Below, in pieces: positions 13,027 to 24,950 of a stretch of 64,000 bases of DNA (its first letter is position 1; each line of letters starts with the position of its first letter). The notes under the pieces are model-generated. The model was not told where the DNA came from. It searched no databases and worked only from the letters and a program-made list of their open reading frames with translations. A program made the translations under genes and the position numbers. Source of the stretch: Podocnemis expansa (Eukaryota; Chordata; Testudines; Podocnemididae); contig ML682059.1 in assembly GCA_007922195.1 (NCBI GenBank), positions 9,445,748 to 9,509,747 on the forward strand. The letters run 5' to 3'.

Positions 13027-16000
13027 CATGGAGCGTGTTTCTTTTGGTAGAAATTTTAAAATTAGGCTGGAAAGGATTAGATTTTTCTCTGTAAATACTG
13101 GTGAATGTCCATTTCAGCGTACACACACAAGCCAACACAAAATATTTCTGTCGATAATAAAAGCATACAGCAAAGCCATGTGAGAAAAATGCTGCTCAAG
13201 AACTTAGAGTTTGATTTCAGGAGACTGACTTTGGGTATTTTGAAATATGAGGTTTACAGTTTGTAGTTTAACAGTTACAAAGCTAACTTTTTTGACTCTC
13301 AACATCAACTGTCACTAAATAACTGATCACCTCCTCCATAATTTTGCAGAACTGTGAAAACTTAAAAATCAATAAAAACTGGAAAAATGCTTAAAGTTAG
13401 ACATTCACAAAATGCAAAAAACAACAAAAATCACAATCTGTAATGAAAATAATGTGGGATAACTATAGAAAGAGTGTTGATGGTGCTACCAAGCTGGTCT
13501 ATGCAACGTATAAGCAAGTAGTTTTAATATTTTTGTTCCTTGTCAACATGCAACTAAGACTGCACCCATTCCAAACACAGAAGTCCTGCACACACCACGG
13601 CCTTTTGTTGCAAGGCTTCTCACACACCCTGAGCTACAAATTGGCCTCTTGTCACTGCTGTGTGCCGGCCGTGCTTGGATAGCAGAACACAGCAGCGCTG
13701 TTTGAAGCCTTGACACTCTGGCATCATCAGCATTTCAAGGATACTATAGCTTATACACCTCATCCTACAGGAGGCGAGTATACAGCCTACCCTACTAGCC
13801 AAGGCTGCTTTCTAGTGATGAACAGGGAAGTCATCCGTTGAAGGGACTCGGCAACTTGGCTTCCAATTTGGGCCTGATCCAAATCCCACTAGCTTCAGGC
13901 TAAGCTCTCCAAGTCCATGTGAACCTTAGGGACATTCAACTTTCGAAGCATTCTGAAAACAGCACAAGTCAAGGACTGTTACAACTGTTTGTTGTAGTAA
14001 AATGACTGAGCCTGAGCACTATCCAGATTTGTAGCTTTATGGTGGGACATACCAAGAAGGAACGTACTCTCTGCACTTTACCAGTTACTTCGTGTTGCAC
14101 TACTTTTCTGGAATAGTTTGGCCACAACGCATATCTGAAAGTTGATTTGTAGAATTACCTATCCTTGAAGGGAGGCAGGTAGCCAGTATGATATGTAGAT
14201 AGGTGACTTTTCCCTTCCAGGAACTGGAGTGTTCAGAAAAAGTGGATGACTTTGGAGTACTTGGCAAGGCTTCGTAAAACAGTACTTCCACACAGACAGT
14301 CTTGGCATTTCTAAATTTATGTCAGGTAACTAGACCCACAAAGGGGGAATTAAAGGGGGAAAAAAATCTAAACAAACCCTTTTAAAAGCATGCACTGGGT
14401 TGGGCAGACTTCCCTCTCTTCTCAAAACCAGAAATGAAAAATTAAAACCAAACAAGTGAAAAAATTCCAACCCTATGAGGGAGTTCTTCCCTCTGTTAAT
14501 TATTGTTGTTTTGGTTTCATGTTCATGTGCTGGTTTGAAAGGTTAATGGTGACAAAGTTTAAAAAAAAAAAAAGCTTCCATAGGAATTCAGCTGAAAAAA
14601 AAAAAGAATCTGTTCAGAGGCTGAAAACCTGTGTTCAGTGAAAAATAAACAGTGTTGACCCACATGAAAACCAGCATATGTGATTGCTTACTGTATGGAA
14701 GTGGCTCACTAGCTAGTCTGTATACGTTAGAATCCTGACTCAGATTGTGACGGAGAGGCAGAAAAAGGTGGATTAACCTTTGCTATCTGGAATTAAAGTT
14801 AGTTCACCAACTCCATTTAATAGAAAGAATTTTAAATGGTTATGTTCAAATACCCAACTAAAAACTGTCCTGTATCATTTTATATTCTACACTGTGGCAC
14901 TTATTCTGCTTTGTGGAATATCAATAATCACATGTAGAATATAACAATCAGCTAATGAGCCCCCACATTTTTTCCTGCATGGATCCTCTTTACTTTCTAA
15001 GCAACACAAATTAGTTAGGGTTTTACCAATTAGCTCCACTTGATATGTTATGGTGGCCATGGGTGGGATCACATTTAGTAGCTGGTTCATAAGATCATTA
15101 AGACCAGTCCTGAGTCTCCTCTTACCTCAGTCCAAAACCGGTCAAAATCCATTAGCTTCAAATAATTACTCCTCACTTATACTTGACAGTCCAAATGAAA
15201 GGAGAATCGACTCCTAGCATCATACAGTGAACACTTAACTAATTGTTTAGCTAAATTTAGTCCTATATCTTAAGAGGGGGTGGGATGCACCTCATTTTAA
15301 AGAAAAGGCTAACAAATTACTATTTCATGGTGATAATTTAGTTATCCTTACTTGAACTTATGTATTCCAGAGTTGTCATCAGCTTTCCTTAAATCAGCCA
15401 TCACTTAAAGGGACTGTGCGCCTGGAAATGTGTGTACATGTGTATGACAATACATGCCTAACTCAACAAAAATGTCATCAGTGGTGGTTAGGTCATACTT
15501 AACATAACATTTAAGAAGTATATTCATCATCTTAATGCCCCCTTCACTTCCACTGAGAGGGAGTAAAAACCTAAAGACAGATTGCAACCAAGATTAATAT
15601 TTCCACAGAAACAAGTCTAGCTCCTTTACATTTCATATTAGTATTCTAGTGCCATTCATGTCCTGTAGTTTCAGTTAGAACGGTGGTAACTTGCAGGAAG
15701 GGCAGTATCGGTTTGGAGAAGTCCTGGGCTTTGGGGTGGGGTAAGAAGTCAAGGGGAGGTCTCTTCCACATCTTTCTGCTGAGAAATAAATTGGAACTTA
15801 CATAGTCTCTGCAAGGAGGAATAAGTCTTTTGTTCACAAGGGGTGTGGGAAAAATTATTTCTTTTCAGGATAGCACCTGTTACATTACAATCATTTACTT
15901 CCCATTAGTACAATGCTGAATTTTTGTCTCTGAGGGCAGAACTGGATCCTCTTTAAGACATCTTTCAAATAAATAAGTAGTCAAATCAAACTACATAAAT

Positions 16001-16407
16001 ATTGGGATACTCTTCAAAAAGGCTGCTATCACAGGAAGATTTACAATGACCCTCTTTTCAGCTATCTGGAGAGTGGTCTTCTTCTACAACCAAGAGAGCA
16101 CTGGACATTTGGGAATGTTTGAGATCTTTTACCAATATTGACAAAGCATGGTAGAACAGCTCTTGCATTTGGGTTTTTTGTCTAAAGCTCAAAAACTCTG
16201 TATTTTATATTTTTGCCAATGTAAGCATGAGGAATGTAATGAAGTGTCGCTGCACGGAAAGCATCTCAGCAGATGTTGAAATCAGTTCCAGTTCCCGAAA
16301 ACACTTCTCGCCAACATAGTCTTAGCATTCACGATAACTGAAACATGTGGGATTCATCTATATCATTCTTACAGGTATATTCTCTCTCTTTTTAAACCCC
16401 CTCAGGC

Positions 16408-16602
16408 TTACTTGCTTCCTTGTACTTTATGATCATATGTGCCTGCGTGCTTGTACCCAAGCACGTACCCTGATGTGTCAACCAGGTCTTCTCGTCCTGC
16501 TTTGCCTCTTCCTTTTCCACTTGGATCAAATCTCTCTTTGTGGGAACCAGTGAATTTTGACGTGTCTGTAAGTCGTGATACAGTTGGAGATGAAATGGTT
16601 TT
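16408..16602 (-). CDS. TPPP: TPPP, terminal coding exon (C-terminal 64 residues and stop)
   Basis: This exon encodes the C-terminal part of TPPP/p25, a largely disordered brain protein that binds tubulin, bundles and stabilises microtubules, and is prominent in oligodendrocytes. Read on the minus strand, the exon starts with [11 protein letters not shown], continues through [15 protein letters not shown] and GYKHAGTYD, and ends in KVQGSK followed by TAA. These are hallmark p25-alpha family segments. The SSP proline-directed site and the VQG.K ending point to TPPP rather than TPPP2 or TPPP3. The splice acceptor is a pyrimidine tract ending CCCAACAG at 16603-16610. Methionines found upstream in this frame are intronic and are not starts. 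The junction to the preceding exon (31522-31675) is phase 0 and gives ...GVT|KTISS, matching the family. There are no frameshifts or internal stops. The large intron argues against a retrocopy. Identification is from remembered family sequence, not a search. Confidence 0.95.
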   Translation of the reverse strand, partial: KTISSPTVSRLTDTSKFTGSHKERFDPSGKGRGKAGREDLVDTSGYVLGYKHAGTYDHKVQGSK

Positions 16603-16847
16603 CTGTTGGGAGAAAGACACACAAAAATAATTTCATTGACAAGAAAATGACTTTCAACATTATAAATCATTAATTGCTGTTGATAGCTGAACTGCAGAGT
16701 ACTGATATCTTTTACAAGACCCAAACTAAATGAGAAATGTTAGTTTTGTGGCACTGGATGTAATCACTTCATTAATTACAAACTGAAGTGGGGCATGAAG
16801 GAAAAAATGTTCAAAAGTGGTTCCAAATTTTGGGCGGGGAGTGGGAA

Positions 16848-16925
16848 ACCCTGCATTCACATCCCTACTCCAATGAATATCCAGGTGAGAGCCCTGTCCG
16901 TTAGGCTGTATACAGTCATGCTCCT
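16848..16925. repeat. tRNA-derived fold-back SINE, deleted copy
   Basis: A degraded B-box-like GCATTCACATCCCTACTCC is followed by the inverted second half CCAGGTGAGAGCCCTGTCC and GTTAGGCTGTA. It is the same family as the fuller copy 70 bp away (16996-17143), with the centre deleted. Confidence 0.5.
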
Positions 16926-16995
16926 TCTGGCCCAATACAAAATTATTTTATAAAAACTGCAACAGCTTCAACTGAACAGATTTAGAGGGATCTGC

Positions 16996-17143
16996 CACAG
17001 AATATCCCATAGCCAGTGGTTAGGGTAGTCCCTTGGGTTATGGGTGATCTAGTTTCAAATCTCCACTCCATGTAAGACTAGGAGAACCCCAGTCTCCCAC
17101 ATCCTGGGTGAGTACACTAACCACGGGCTACAGGGTAATAGGG
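16996..17143. mobile_element. tRNA-derived fold-back SINE
   Basis: The first half reads GCCAGTGGTTAGGGTAGTCC (A-box-like) then TAGTTTCAAATCTCC (B-box-like). The second half is its inverse: CCCAGTCTCCCAC, CTGGGTGAGTACACTAACCA and GGGCTACAGG. This head-to-head tRNA-like architecture is common in turtle and crocodilian genomes. It is not a functional tRNA gene. No clear target duplication is seen. Confidence 0.65.
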
Positions 17144-18019
17144 ATGGTGGTGGTGGCACCAGTAAACCACTTTTTTGGGGGGGGTGGAGGGGAGAGGTGG
17201 CAAGAAAGAGGCAACCTGCCTTTTAATCACAGCTGGGATGAAAAGGAGTGAAAAGGGTATGTCACGAAGTTATATGGGATCATGAGAACTTAATTTTTTT
17301 GGCCAGAAACATAGATGAGGCAATGGCCATCTTTGACAATTTAGTTTTGTAGATTTATAGTTAAGTCAAAAGAGAAGAGGGGGGAGAAAAAAACACACAT
17401 ACACAGTTTTACACCTCTCTATATTTTGTGCTGTAGTAAAAGACAGCACAAGTGTGACATCTTTGGTGCTGTCAGTTTATGTACCTGGCACTAAGTCTAT
17501 CAATGGCCAATAATAGTTGATTATCCATCTCAGGTTGGAGCTGCACGATTAGTATTGTTTCTAGTGTATTTTAAAAACAAAAAGCCAATATACTATTTAC
17601 TTATGTTTACTTTATTTATATCCTATTTTTGGTTGGTCCACTGCATGCTAGGGCAAAGGGGCTTTCTTTGAGACAAGGCACCTTCAGAACAAAAGATAAT
17701 AATTAGCATACAATAGTTCAATGCCTTTTATGTTTATCTATTTACAAAATGTTTCCATTACAAAGGATCCTTGGCACAAAACACTTTCTGGTTTAAAAAA
17801 AAACCCAAACCTAAAATAATCATTCACAAAAGATTTGATTGATTTCAAAGTTGTTTCTGTTTGCAGTTTTTGAAAGATTTTTTAAAAACATTCAATAAAC
17901 ATTTTTATTTAAACTCAGTTTTCAGCAAACAAATGTTGATAAGAATTTTGATAACATTGGAAATAGAACGGATAACATCACCCCCCATGCCCTAAAAAAT
18001 AATCACCTATTGGCTCAAC

Positions 18020-18420
18020 ATCAGCAATGCAGCGTACCTGGGCACGTGACCTTCAGTACTTAGGAAGCTTCAGTTAGCACAAAACGCTGCAGTGCATGTC
18101 CTAAGCTACCCAGACCCCTGCAAACATACCAGACTTGTCCTCCATACTCTGTGCTGGCTTCCCAGAGACTTTTTAATCAAGTTCAAGGTTTCAGTCCTTA
18201 TCTTCATGCTGTGAGCCTGGGCTATCAAAGACTGCCTAAAGCTCCGGGACGAAGGCTGGAGACTGACAAGGAAACGCTCAACAATAAGAATAAAGCTTGT
18301 CTGTACGTCGTCGACCATGGAATGAGCTCTCCCAGGAACTAAGGACAACCACGAACCTTACTAACCTGCCTGGTCTAATACAAGCATATAGCAACAGGTA
18401 TATTGAACACCCATACCACC
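18020..18420 (+). mobile_element. LINE ORF2 C-terminal relic (L2/CR1-type)
   Basis: Plus-strand frames carry a decayed reverse-transcriptase tail. L.WLP followed by IKFKVSVLIFM (18150-18215) matches the LHWLPV...I.FK...L.FKALHG pattern typical of L2- and CR1-related ORF2 ends. RPWNELSQELR (18312-18344) then matches the WN.LP..LR segment. Several stops and frameshifts are present. It is followed at once by a CR1 3' UTR, and whether the two were one element is unclear. Confidence 0.6.
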
Positions 18421-18447
18421 TTCCCAAAAGAAGTGTTATTATAGAGA

Positions 18448-18800
18448 ATGCTTTCTTGGGTGTCTGGCTGGTGAGTCTTACCAACATGCTCAGGGTTTAA
18501 ACGATTGCCATATTTGGGGTAGGAAAAGAGTTTTCCACCAGGGAAGATTGACAAAGGCTTGCTTTTTTTTTTTTTTTTTTTTTGGCTGCCTTCTTCTGTC
18601 ACAAGGGGCATGCCTCACTTGCTGGTGGATCCTCTATATCCTGAAGTCTTTAAACCATGATTTGAGAACTTTAATAACTCAGACACATTAGAGGCTTATT
18701 ACAGGAGTGGGTGGGTGAGGTTCTGTTATCTGCATTGTGCAGGAGGTCAGATTAGTTTATCATATTGGCCCCTTCTGATCTCAGAATTTGAGTCTATGAA
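18448..18800 (+). mobile_element. CR1 LINE 3' untranslated end
   Basis: The segment runs TGTCTGGCTGGTGAGTCTTA, CATGCTCAGGG, GTTTAAACGATTGCCATAT, then GTGCAGGAGGTCAGATTAG and ends in GAGTCTATGAA. This is the chelonian CR1 3' UTR that also appears at 30902-31441. A run of about 22 T (18563-18584) expands the GGCTTTTT seen in the other copy. It is 5'-truncated. Confidence 0.8.
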
Positions 18801-19864
18801 TCACAGATGCTTCTGCATCTCAGGAACAGATGAAGAGCAGTATAAAAAACTATGTAGAACAGAAAAAAGAATTGTACCCCTCTTCTTCAATTCTCCCCCC
18901 CTTCAAAAAAAAACCCCAAAGTTGTTGCCCCCCCCCCCTTTTTAAATAAGGAAATCTTTCATGGAAAACAATGTTACTGCCTTTTTTTTTTAAATAAGAA
19001 AAAAAAGGCAATTTGTCAAAAAAAAAAAAAAAAAAAAGACATTTTGTTAGAAAAATGTTGATGCGTCTAAACAGGCACATTAAGAGGTTTTAAAAATAAT
19101 ACATTGTAGAAAACAGACAAGCAATGCCCATAAAATACAACACTACTCAAATACATACCTCCTTTGTCAACAGAGGAGAGAAGAATAGTGCTGCCTTCAC
19201 TTGTTCCAAAGTCAACACATTCAGGTTTCAGTACACCGTCGGGAGACATGGACTCCAAAGTCAAGCTCCCTCCGCCACAGAGTGCAACCTGCCCCCATCA
19301 CCAGTTAAAGCAGAACGTTTCCAAATTCTATTTTGTGTTACACTCATGATATCTGATGGGGACATGTAACATCATTATAACATACAGGTGGTGGCCTTAA
19401 AAAACTATGCAAACTTTTTTTTTTTTTTTTTTTAAGATTTTGAATAAACCACTTATATGCTTCTCCCCTCTTCCAGCTGCAAACAACCCCAACACACCAC
19501 ATCTATACAGGAGGATTTCAGGGTCACTCTGAAACCTAAAATGTCTGTTGACTCACTGTCAAGTGATGGAAACAGCTACAAGTGAGATTCAGAGCTCCTT
19601 GTTCAGAATATTATGTGGTTCAATCATCACTGGGATTCTTGGTCTGTTCTTCTCCATCTAAGTTTTCAGACATTTTCACTTTATGAATTGTATCTACAGG
19701 CCTACAGTAAGGCATGTATCTATGCTATGCCAAGAGTCAGACCGTGTGAGATTAATGGTAACTTGACAAATCACGACCCTTACTCTACAGCTAGTTTACA
19801 TGGACAAGCTTCATTGGTTGCGTGAGGGAGACTGCCCACGTGGTCCATCTGCTGCCACACAAAT

Positions 19865-20080
19865 CAAACAGCTCTCCCAGACACAGATCAGCACTACCAT
19901 GCATATATCACCACAAGCACACAAAAACTTTTGCAAATGCTGCCTCTCTCTACAGACACACACCTCATTCATCACCCACACAACTCTTCCAAAACACAAC
20001 AATCCACACAGAAATTAACAAAATCATCCACACAAAACCACAGCCAGCATATACAATAAACCCAAACATCATTCACTTTT
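19865..20080. repeat. G-poor CA-rich low-complexity stretch
   Basis: About 210 nt consists mostly of C, A and T on the plus strand with few G (CACACA, CACCCACACAAC, CCACAC). It may be a decayed CA-type microsatellite. It explains the 118-codon ORF across 19822-20178, which I do not consider a gene. Confidence 0.6.
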
Positions 20081-20123
20081 TTAATACATACGACAATTTC
20101 CAGGGGGTACCCACATTAATCTT

Positions 20124-20465
20124 GTTCAACAAAACAAGGAGTCCTGGGGCACTTAATTTGTTAGTTAAAGACCAATAAATTTATACATTGCATGAGCTTT
20201 CATGGGAGAAATTATGCTTTGTCAGATACTTGAAAATTGAAAACTTACCAAATGGGAGGGAAAAGTAAATCCAGTAAAGTATAAGTGACAGGAGCAAGTC
20301 AGATTATTTCAGTAAATCAAACAAGTTGTTTAGATTCAAACAGTGTAGGAACAACTTGAGTGGGCAGAGAGGTGAAAAACCACTTTTTGAAATGAGAAAT
20401 CCAGAAATCTACAATAACTAAATTTGTTAGTCTTTAAAAGTGCCACAGGACTCTTTTGTTTTATA
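20124..20465 (+). mobile_element. Penelope-like element, inverted-ended fragment
   Basis: AACAAAACAAGGAGTCCTGG and TTGTTAGTTAAAGACCAATA run forward at 20128-20178, followed by GCATGAGCTTTCATGGGAG. The inverse AATTTGTTAGTCTTTAAAAG plus TGCCACAGGACTC returns at 20423-20460. The interior (TTTCAGTAAATCAAACAAG..TTCAAACAGTGTAG) also matches 48810-48860. I assign the family to Penelope-like elements because longer turtle copies that I remember encode a GIY-YIG protein. No coding part is present here. Confidence 0.6.
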
Positions 20466-20656
20466 TATGTAATTTTACTAATTACACTGGGATGACAGCA
20501 TCTGCTTTGAGCTAGTGCACAGAATAAGATGTTTTACAGTGCAAATTTGGAGCTTGGTTTTGGAGTAGAAGGGTTAGATCATGCAAAGATAGGCCAATGT
20601 TAAAGAAATTTTTGGCAAAAGCTGAAAGAATGAGACTTCAGAAACATTTATTTCTC

Positions 20657-20890
20657 AAGTTCCAAAGAGGTGGCCGTGTTAGTCTAGCTCAGCAAAACAA
20701 AAGGAGACCTGTGGCACTTTTAAAGATTAAAAAATTTATTTATCACATGAGCTTTCGTGCGAGAAACCCCACTTCAGACGCTTTGAAGAACAAAGTTTTT
20801 AAAAAAGTGGTGTTTTCTCCCATGAAAGCCCACGCAATAAATAAATTTGTTAGCCTTTAAAAGTGCCACAGGACTCCTCCTTTGTTTATT
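20657..20890. mobile_element. Penelope-like fold-back copy
   Basis: AAGTTCCAAAGAGGTGGCCG, GTTAGTCTAGCTCAGCAAA, CTGTGGCACTTTTAAAGA and GAGCTTTCGTGCGAG form the first half. The second half is inverted: CTCCCATGAAAGCCCA, AAATTTGTTAGCCTTTAAAA, GTGCCACAGGACTCCTCC. It is the same structure as 49070-49296, which keeps the opposite terminus ending GGAACTT. Confidence 0.7.
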
Positions 20891-20970
20891 TCTTGAATAA
20901 TTTTGTTGAAAGATATTTGGGGCCTTTCCCAACTCCTATTTTGCAAAGTAGAACTTCCAAAAGATGTCCG

Positions 20971-20988
20971 CCCCCCCCCCCCCCCCCC
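20971..20988. repeat. Poly-C tract (C18)
   Basis: Eighteen consecutive C on the plus strand, hence G18 on the TPPP-sense strand inside intron 3. It is able to form G-quadruplexes and is prone to length error in sequencing. Confidence 0.95.
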
Positions 20989-22731
20989 GTCTTCTTACAG
21001 AAATCCAAACAATGGTTGGGAAGAAGGGCCATTCCCGCAAATTTGCATAGTTTATTGGTTTGTTTTGGCAGGACAGTGCTTAGTATGTGCTCCATTTTGT
21101 TTATCCTGATTTACCGCCCATCACCAGCAATAGTAAGAAACACACCCCCATCAGTTCTTGCCTTAGTAGCACAGCTAGATGAAACTGAAGTGTAATAAAA
21201 TGAACAAGCTCAAACAACGAGGCAAGAGCATTGGACTCTTGGCCTGATGCAGAACAAGGATCTTAGTGTTGTTAATATGTACCTGGAGCACTAGTAAATC
21301 TGACATGTACTATGTGTATAGACAGTCACATGCTTCATTGAGCACATGTTGGAGTTTAGGCAGCTTAGATACTCCACAACTACTTGAATTAATGCTGACC
21401 AGAACGGTCCACTGATGCAGCTGTCCTAATGCACGGGTTTTGGAGACACACGAGATCTCAGTCATAGGGTTAGCTTGGTCATTTCTTTGTCACAAAATTG
21501 CCTGGTTCTGCTTTCTCAATGGGATTTGTAAGAAAAAGACTATAGTGTAGGCCTCTGGTGCCAACTGACATTTATGTCTACTGCATGGAGAATGTGTCCA
21601 TACATGCGAAATATTTGCATTACCACCTATTGTAAACCTAGCACTCTTGCAACATGGCTTGCCCATCAGGAATAGCAGGAAGCAGGGCATTCTTGCTGCA
21701 GTATTTGGGGTCAGTTTGCTGTGGAGAACTCATGCCTCATGTGAACAGTTAAGTCTTCCTGTCACATCCCTCCTAACCCCCAGTCATTTGCTGTGAAGGT
21801 TTCAGTGGGCCAAAAATCACTGATAATTGCTTTAAAAAAATTAAAATGCCAGTGTCACTACCCAGAGCTTGGAGCTTGTAATAGGTGTGAGCAAAGAGCT
21901 AGTCACGACTTTGGTGCAAAACATATGGCCCTCTCCTTCTTATACTCCGTCACTCAGACGCATGATTTTCAGAATTAGGAATAGCTATATTAGGCAAATG
22001 GTGATGAACAGTATCCGTCCCCATCTCTTATATAGGCTAGAAGCGGAGGGCAGAACCTTCATCCCATTGCCTCAACTGCTTAAAACATTTGCAGTAGCAT
22101 ATTAGTAAATGGTTGATTGCAAGACAAAATGATAGCTGTCTAATTCCCCGAAGGAAAAATGAGGATATTCCTGCAAACAGCAGCTCCTAATCGTTTGAAT
22201 AGTGGTGACCCAAGCTCACTAAAAAATAAAGGCGGCAGAGCAGACTGTATGGTCTCTGTGATAAGTGAATGAGTTCAAGTACTCAGAAAAAAAATAATCG
22301 AGTTGTGATGCTTGCCAAAGAATCCTTCAGTCTCCCCAGACACTGGAAACTTGCAAAAAGCAAAGCTTACTAATAAGTAGTCAAAGGGTAAACTTAGGCT
22401 TTTTCCATATGTGTTTGCGTAATTTGGCTGCTAAAATAGTTCTTTACCCACATACCACAGGATGCTACCAATAATTAAAGCTGTTTGTTTTGTAAACAGA
22501 AAATCTACACGCAGGAGACAGTCTTCTCAGTGTCAAGTAATTTAAAAATCACTGTCCCTATTTGAAATACGGACATTGTGTAGCACTCACCTCATCTTCA
22601 TCTCAGCATTACTTTGCTGAACTTCAGTTTTCCCCATGGTACACAATCTCGCGTCATAAGATGCTTTGCACATTTTAGCTGGCTTCTTTAAACTTCAACA
22701 GATTACTATGCAGAACAGAAATCAGCTCTAA

Positions 22732-22920
22732 TGGGTTGTATGGGCACACTTCAATTTGTTAATCTGAATGGAAAATGAAATGCTGCAATTTTTTCTCTTA
22801 CTGCCATCCTGAACTACTTCTCTCCCACCATCAGTAGAGGTAAGTATAGGTTTACCAGACTTGTCCATACAACCCAATTCAAACCCCATGGCTGTGGAAG
22901 TTAGGATGGCAGTAAGAGAA
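22732..22920. repeat. Two crossed inverted repeats (pseudoknot order)
   Basis: Pair 1 is TGGGTTGTATGGGCA (22732-22746) with TGTCCATACAACCCA (22862-22876), 14 of 15 complementary plus one G-T wobble. Pair 2 is TTCTCTTACTGCCATCCT (22793-22810) with its perfect 18-nt complement (22903-22920). The order is A-B-A'-B', so the two stems cross instead of nesting. Confidence 0.85.
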
Positions 22921-24950
22921 TACCAATTTCTGAGCAGATGTACTATTATTTAATCCCCAAGGTTTCAATGGGACTGCAGAAGGTGTGTCCATCAGTGAAG
23001 AATTTCTCATGTTACAAGGTGCAAACACTATTCCTATATTTGTAGTCAGAAGTCGACAGCCATTTATTTGGGAACTTTGTTCCTTTTCTGACTTACTTCC
23101 CCAAGTATCAATATAATCTTCCACTGTTACCTCATAATAAAGGAGACAGAGCTCCATTGCTCTAGGTCTAATGAATATCAACAGCAAGGTTAATAATTTT
23201 TTATCAATAAAGATTACTGCTGGTTTTGGCACCATAAGAATACTCTCTGTAAAGTTGTGACAGACAGCAATAGCTGTACTTAAAAAAAACAACAAAAAAC
23301 AAAAAAAACAAAACAGTCCCACCCTTCAATTTAGCAAGTTTTCCACATTTCTCTAACATCTCAGTTTTCTGCCCAAGAAACTCAAATCTCTGGTACCTTT
23401 GACACTGGCTTTCACTTCAACTTGCTAACCATTTTAAACTCTCATATTGCAAAGTCATGAAGCAACCACAATTTCAAAGGAAGCCAATGGAAACAGAGAG
23501 TATTTACTTCTGAAAAATCAAGTCATAAGCCTTCAAAACAGTGTATCAATTTCACAAAGTCGGAACAAAGAAAATAGTGATCCCACCCTTTATGTGCATT
23601 TCCAGCACCTGCTGGAGTCATCCACTGAGAACAGTTTCAGCACCAGGGGAATGAAGAAGTGTATGTAAGAAACATAAAAGTAGCATCTGTGAAGACAGAG
23701 TGAATTTCCAAATTGTTTCAAACTGAGTAACATGTAGGTCTTTTCTCCAGTTGTATCTGAAGGTACTGAGAACACCATCACTCTTTGTATTAAAAGCAAG
23801 AGATGACAAGCCTCTCTAGTCACAGTTCTCAAAGAAACAGATTGATTGACCATCCTGCTTCCAGCGCTCTGAACATCAGATAGACAGAAAATTCTACTCT
23901 GGCAATTTCATATTTCTTTTGGATTTGTTTGAGATAAATGACAGAATAGTGTCAGTTTCCCTTTTTCTTCCAGTTTTTCCTGATCCATATATATTCAGAT
24001 TGTGAAATTTGTACATTCTCAGGTACGTGAAGACTCACATACTAGTCCCACTATACAGTAACTAGTTTTCTAAATTCCTTTTTTCTATAATAGAGCACTA
24101 AAGAAACAGGGTTCAGGGGAGGTCATGTCTTCGATAACATCGGCAGATTTGCTTTCACTGTTGTGAACAATGAGCAGGTATTTCATTCTTTGTTAAAAGA
24201 TCAGTCCAGAGAATTTCAGCCTTGCTGCTATACAGATTTAAGGTACAAAAGATGGTCCTTTGGCCAAATTCATTTCCTTCTAATGAATTCTTGGTTCCTT
24301 CAAGAGTAAAATATTCTTCTGCATTCAAAAAGGGCACTGGAATGTGGCATTGGAAAGGCATGGACAAAATATCACCACAAAACATAAAATTTTCAAGCCG
24401 GTCTGTTTTTCTACAAAGATGAGGAATTCCATCTTTCAGGGTCTTATCTATTAGATATACCGCAGAGCATGATTTGGTTAAGGCCACCAGTTGTTTATAT
24501 ATCCAGACATTTAGAAGAATTACATAGTCCATCAGAACTACTGGTCCTCAAATCACTTGGTGTCCAAAGTTATAGATTCTCACTTTACGCTTATACTAAG
24601 CTTGGACTAAAAAAAAAAAAGAATCCAAAGTTCTTGCAAAGCGTTAGGCCTGAATGAGAAGATTTTTTTCAAAGTAAGCATGTGCTTGTTTACACAGCGA
24701 TTTATTTTAGCCACCCGAAAACCAAGCTGACTACCCCATATTGCTTCTTCATCACTGCTATTCAGATGCAAGCAAGAAAAAAGAGGAATTCTTGCCTTCC
24801 AATGAAAGGGATGCAGTGGACTCTGGTTTATTACAAGTAAACTGTGGGACACGTATACAGGTTGTTCAGCTGGCTAAAGATACATTCCAAATATTGCCAG
24901 AACTCCTTGTAACAAACTTGTGCTAGTAAAGTGTAGTATCTGCAGCCATG
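22879..24950 (-). other. Cluster of unexplained minus-strand ORFs
   Basis: Minus-strand frames of 147, 87, 125 and 81 codons lie within 2 kb (22879-23322, 23590-23853, 24155-24532, 24607-24852) in different frames. None has a motif that I recognise, and the intervening frames contain stops. A decayed processed pseudogene is possible, since the strand bias is mild but consistent. Chance ORFs in AT-rich intron are equally possible. Confidence 0.2.

Larger units (their letters stand above)
10940..16407 (-). other. TPPP: Probable TPPP 3' untranslated region
   Basis: This is the stretch downstream of the TPPP stop codon on the minus strand. It has no convincing coding sequence, and its ORFs are all 60-97 codons without recognisable domains. 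It has fewer obvious interspersed repeats than the introns. The exceptions are a MITE/Penelope-like nest at 12.91-13.03 kb and a MITE-like arm near 11.86 kb. I infer the distal end from an AATAAAG signal at 10957-10962 (minus strand). Mammalian TPPP is known to have a long 3' UTR, so about 5.4 kb is plausible. Several earlier TTTATT occurrences on the plus strand could be alternative sites. The limits are inference. Confidence 0.45.

Noticed and set aside
16408..16620. Methionine at 16618-16620 as the start of a 70-residue protein
   Set aside because: The first codons are intronic. The splice acceptor at 16603-16604 and joining to the exon at 31522-31675 explain the frame.
17011..17075. Possible functional tRNA gene
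   Set aside because: A-box and B-box-like strings are present, but there is no full cloverleaf, and the inverted second half identifies a SINE-like fold-back.
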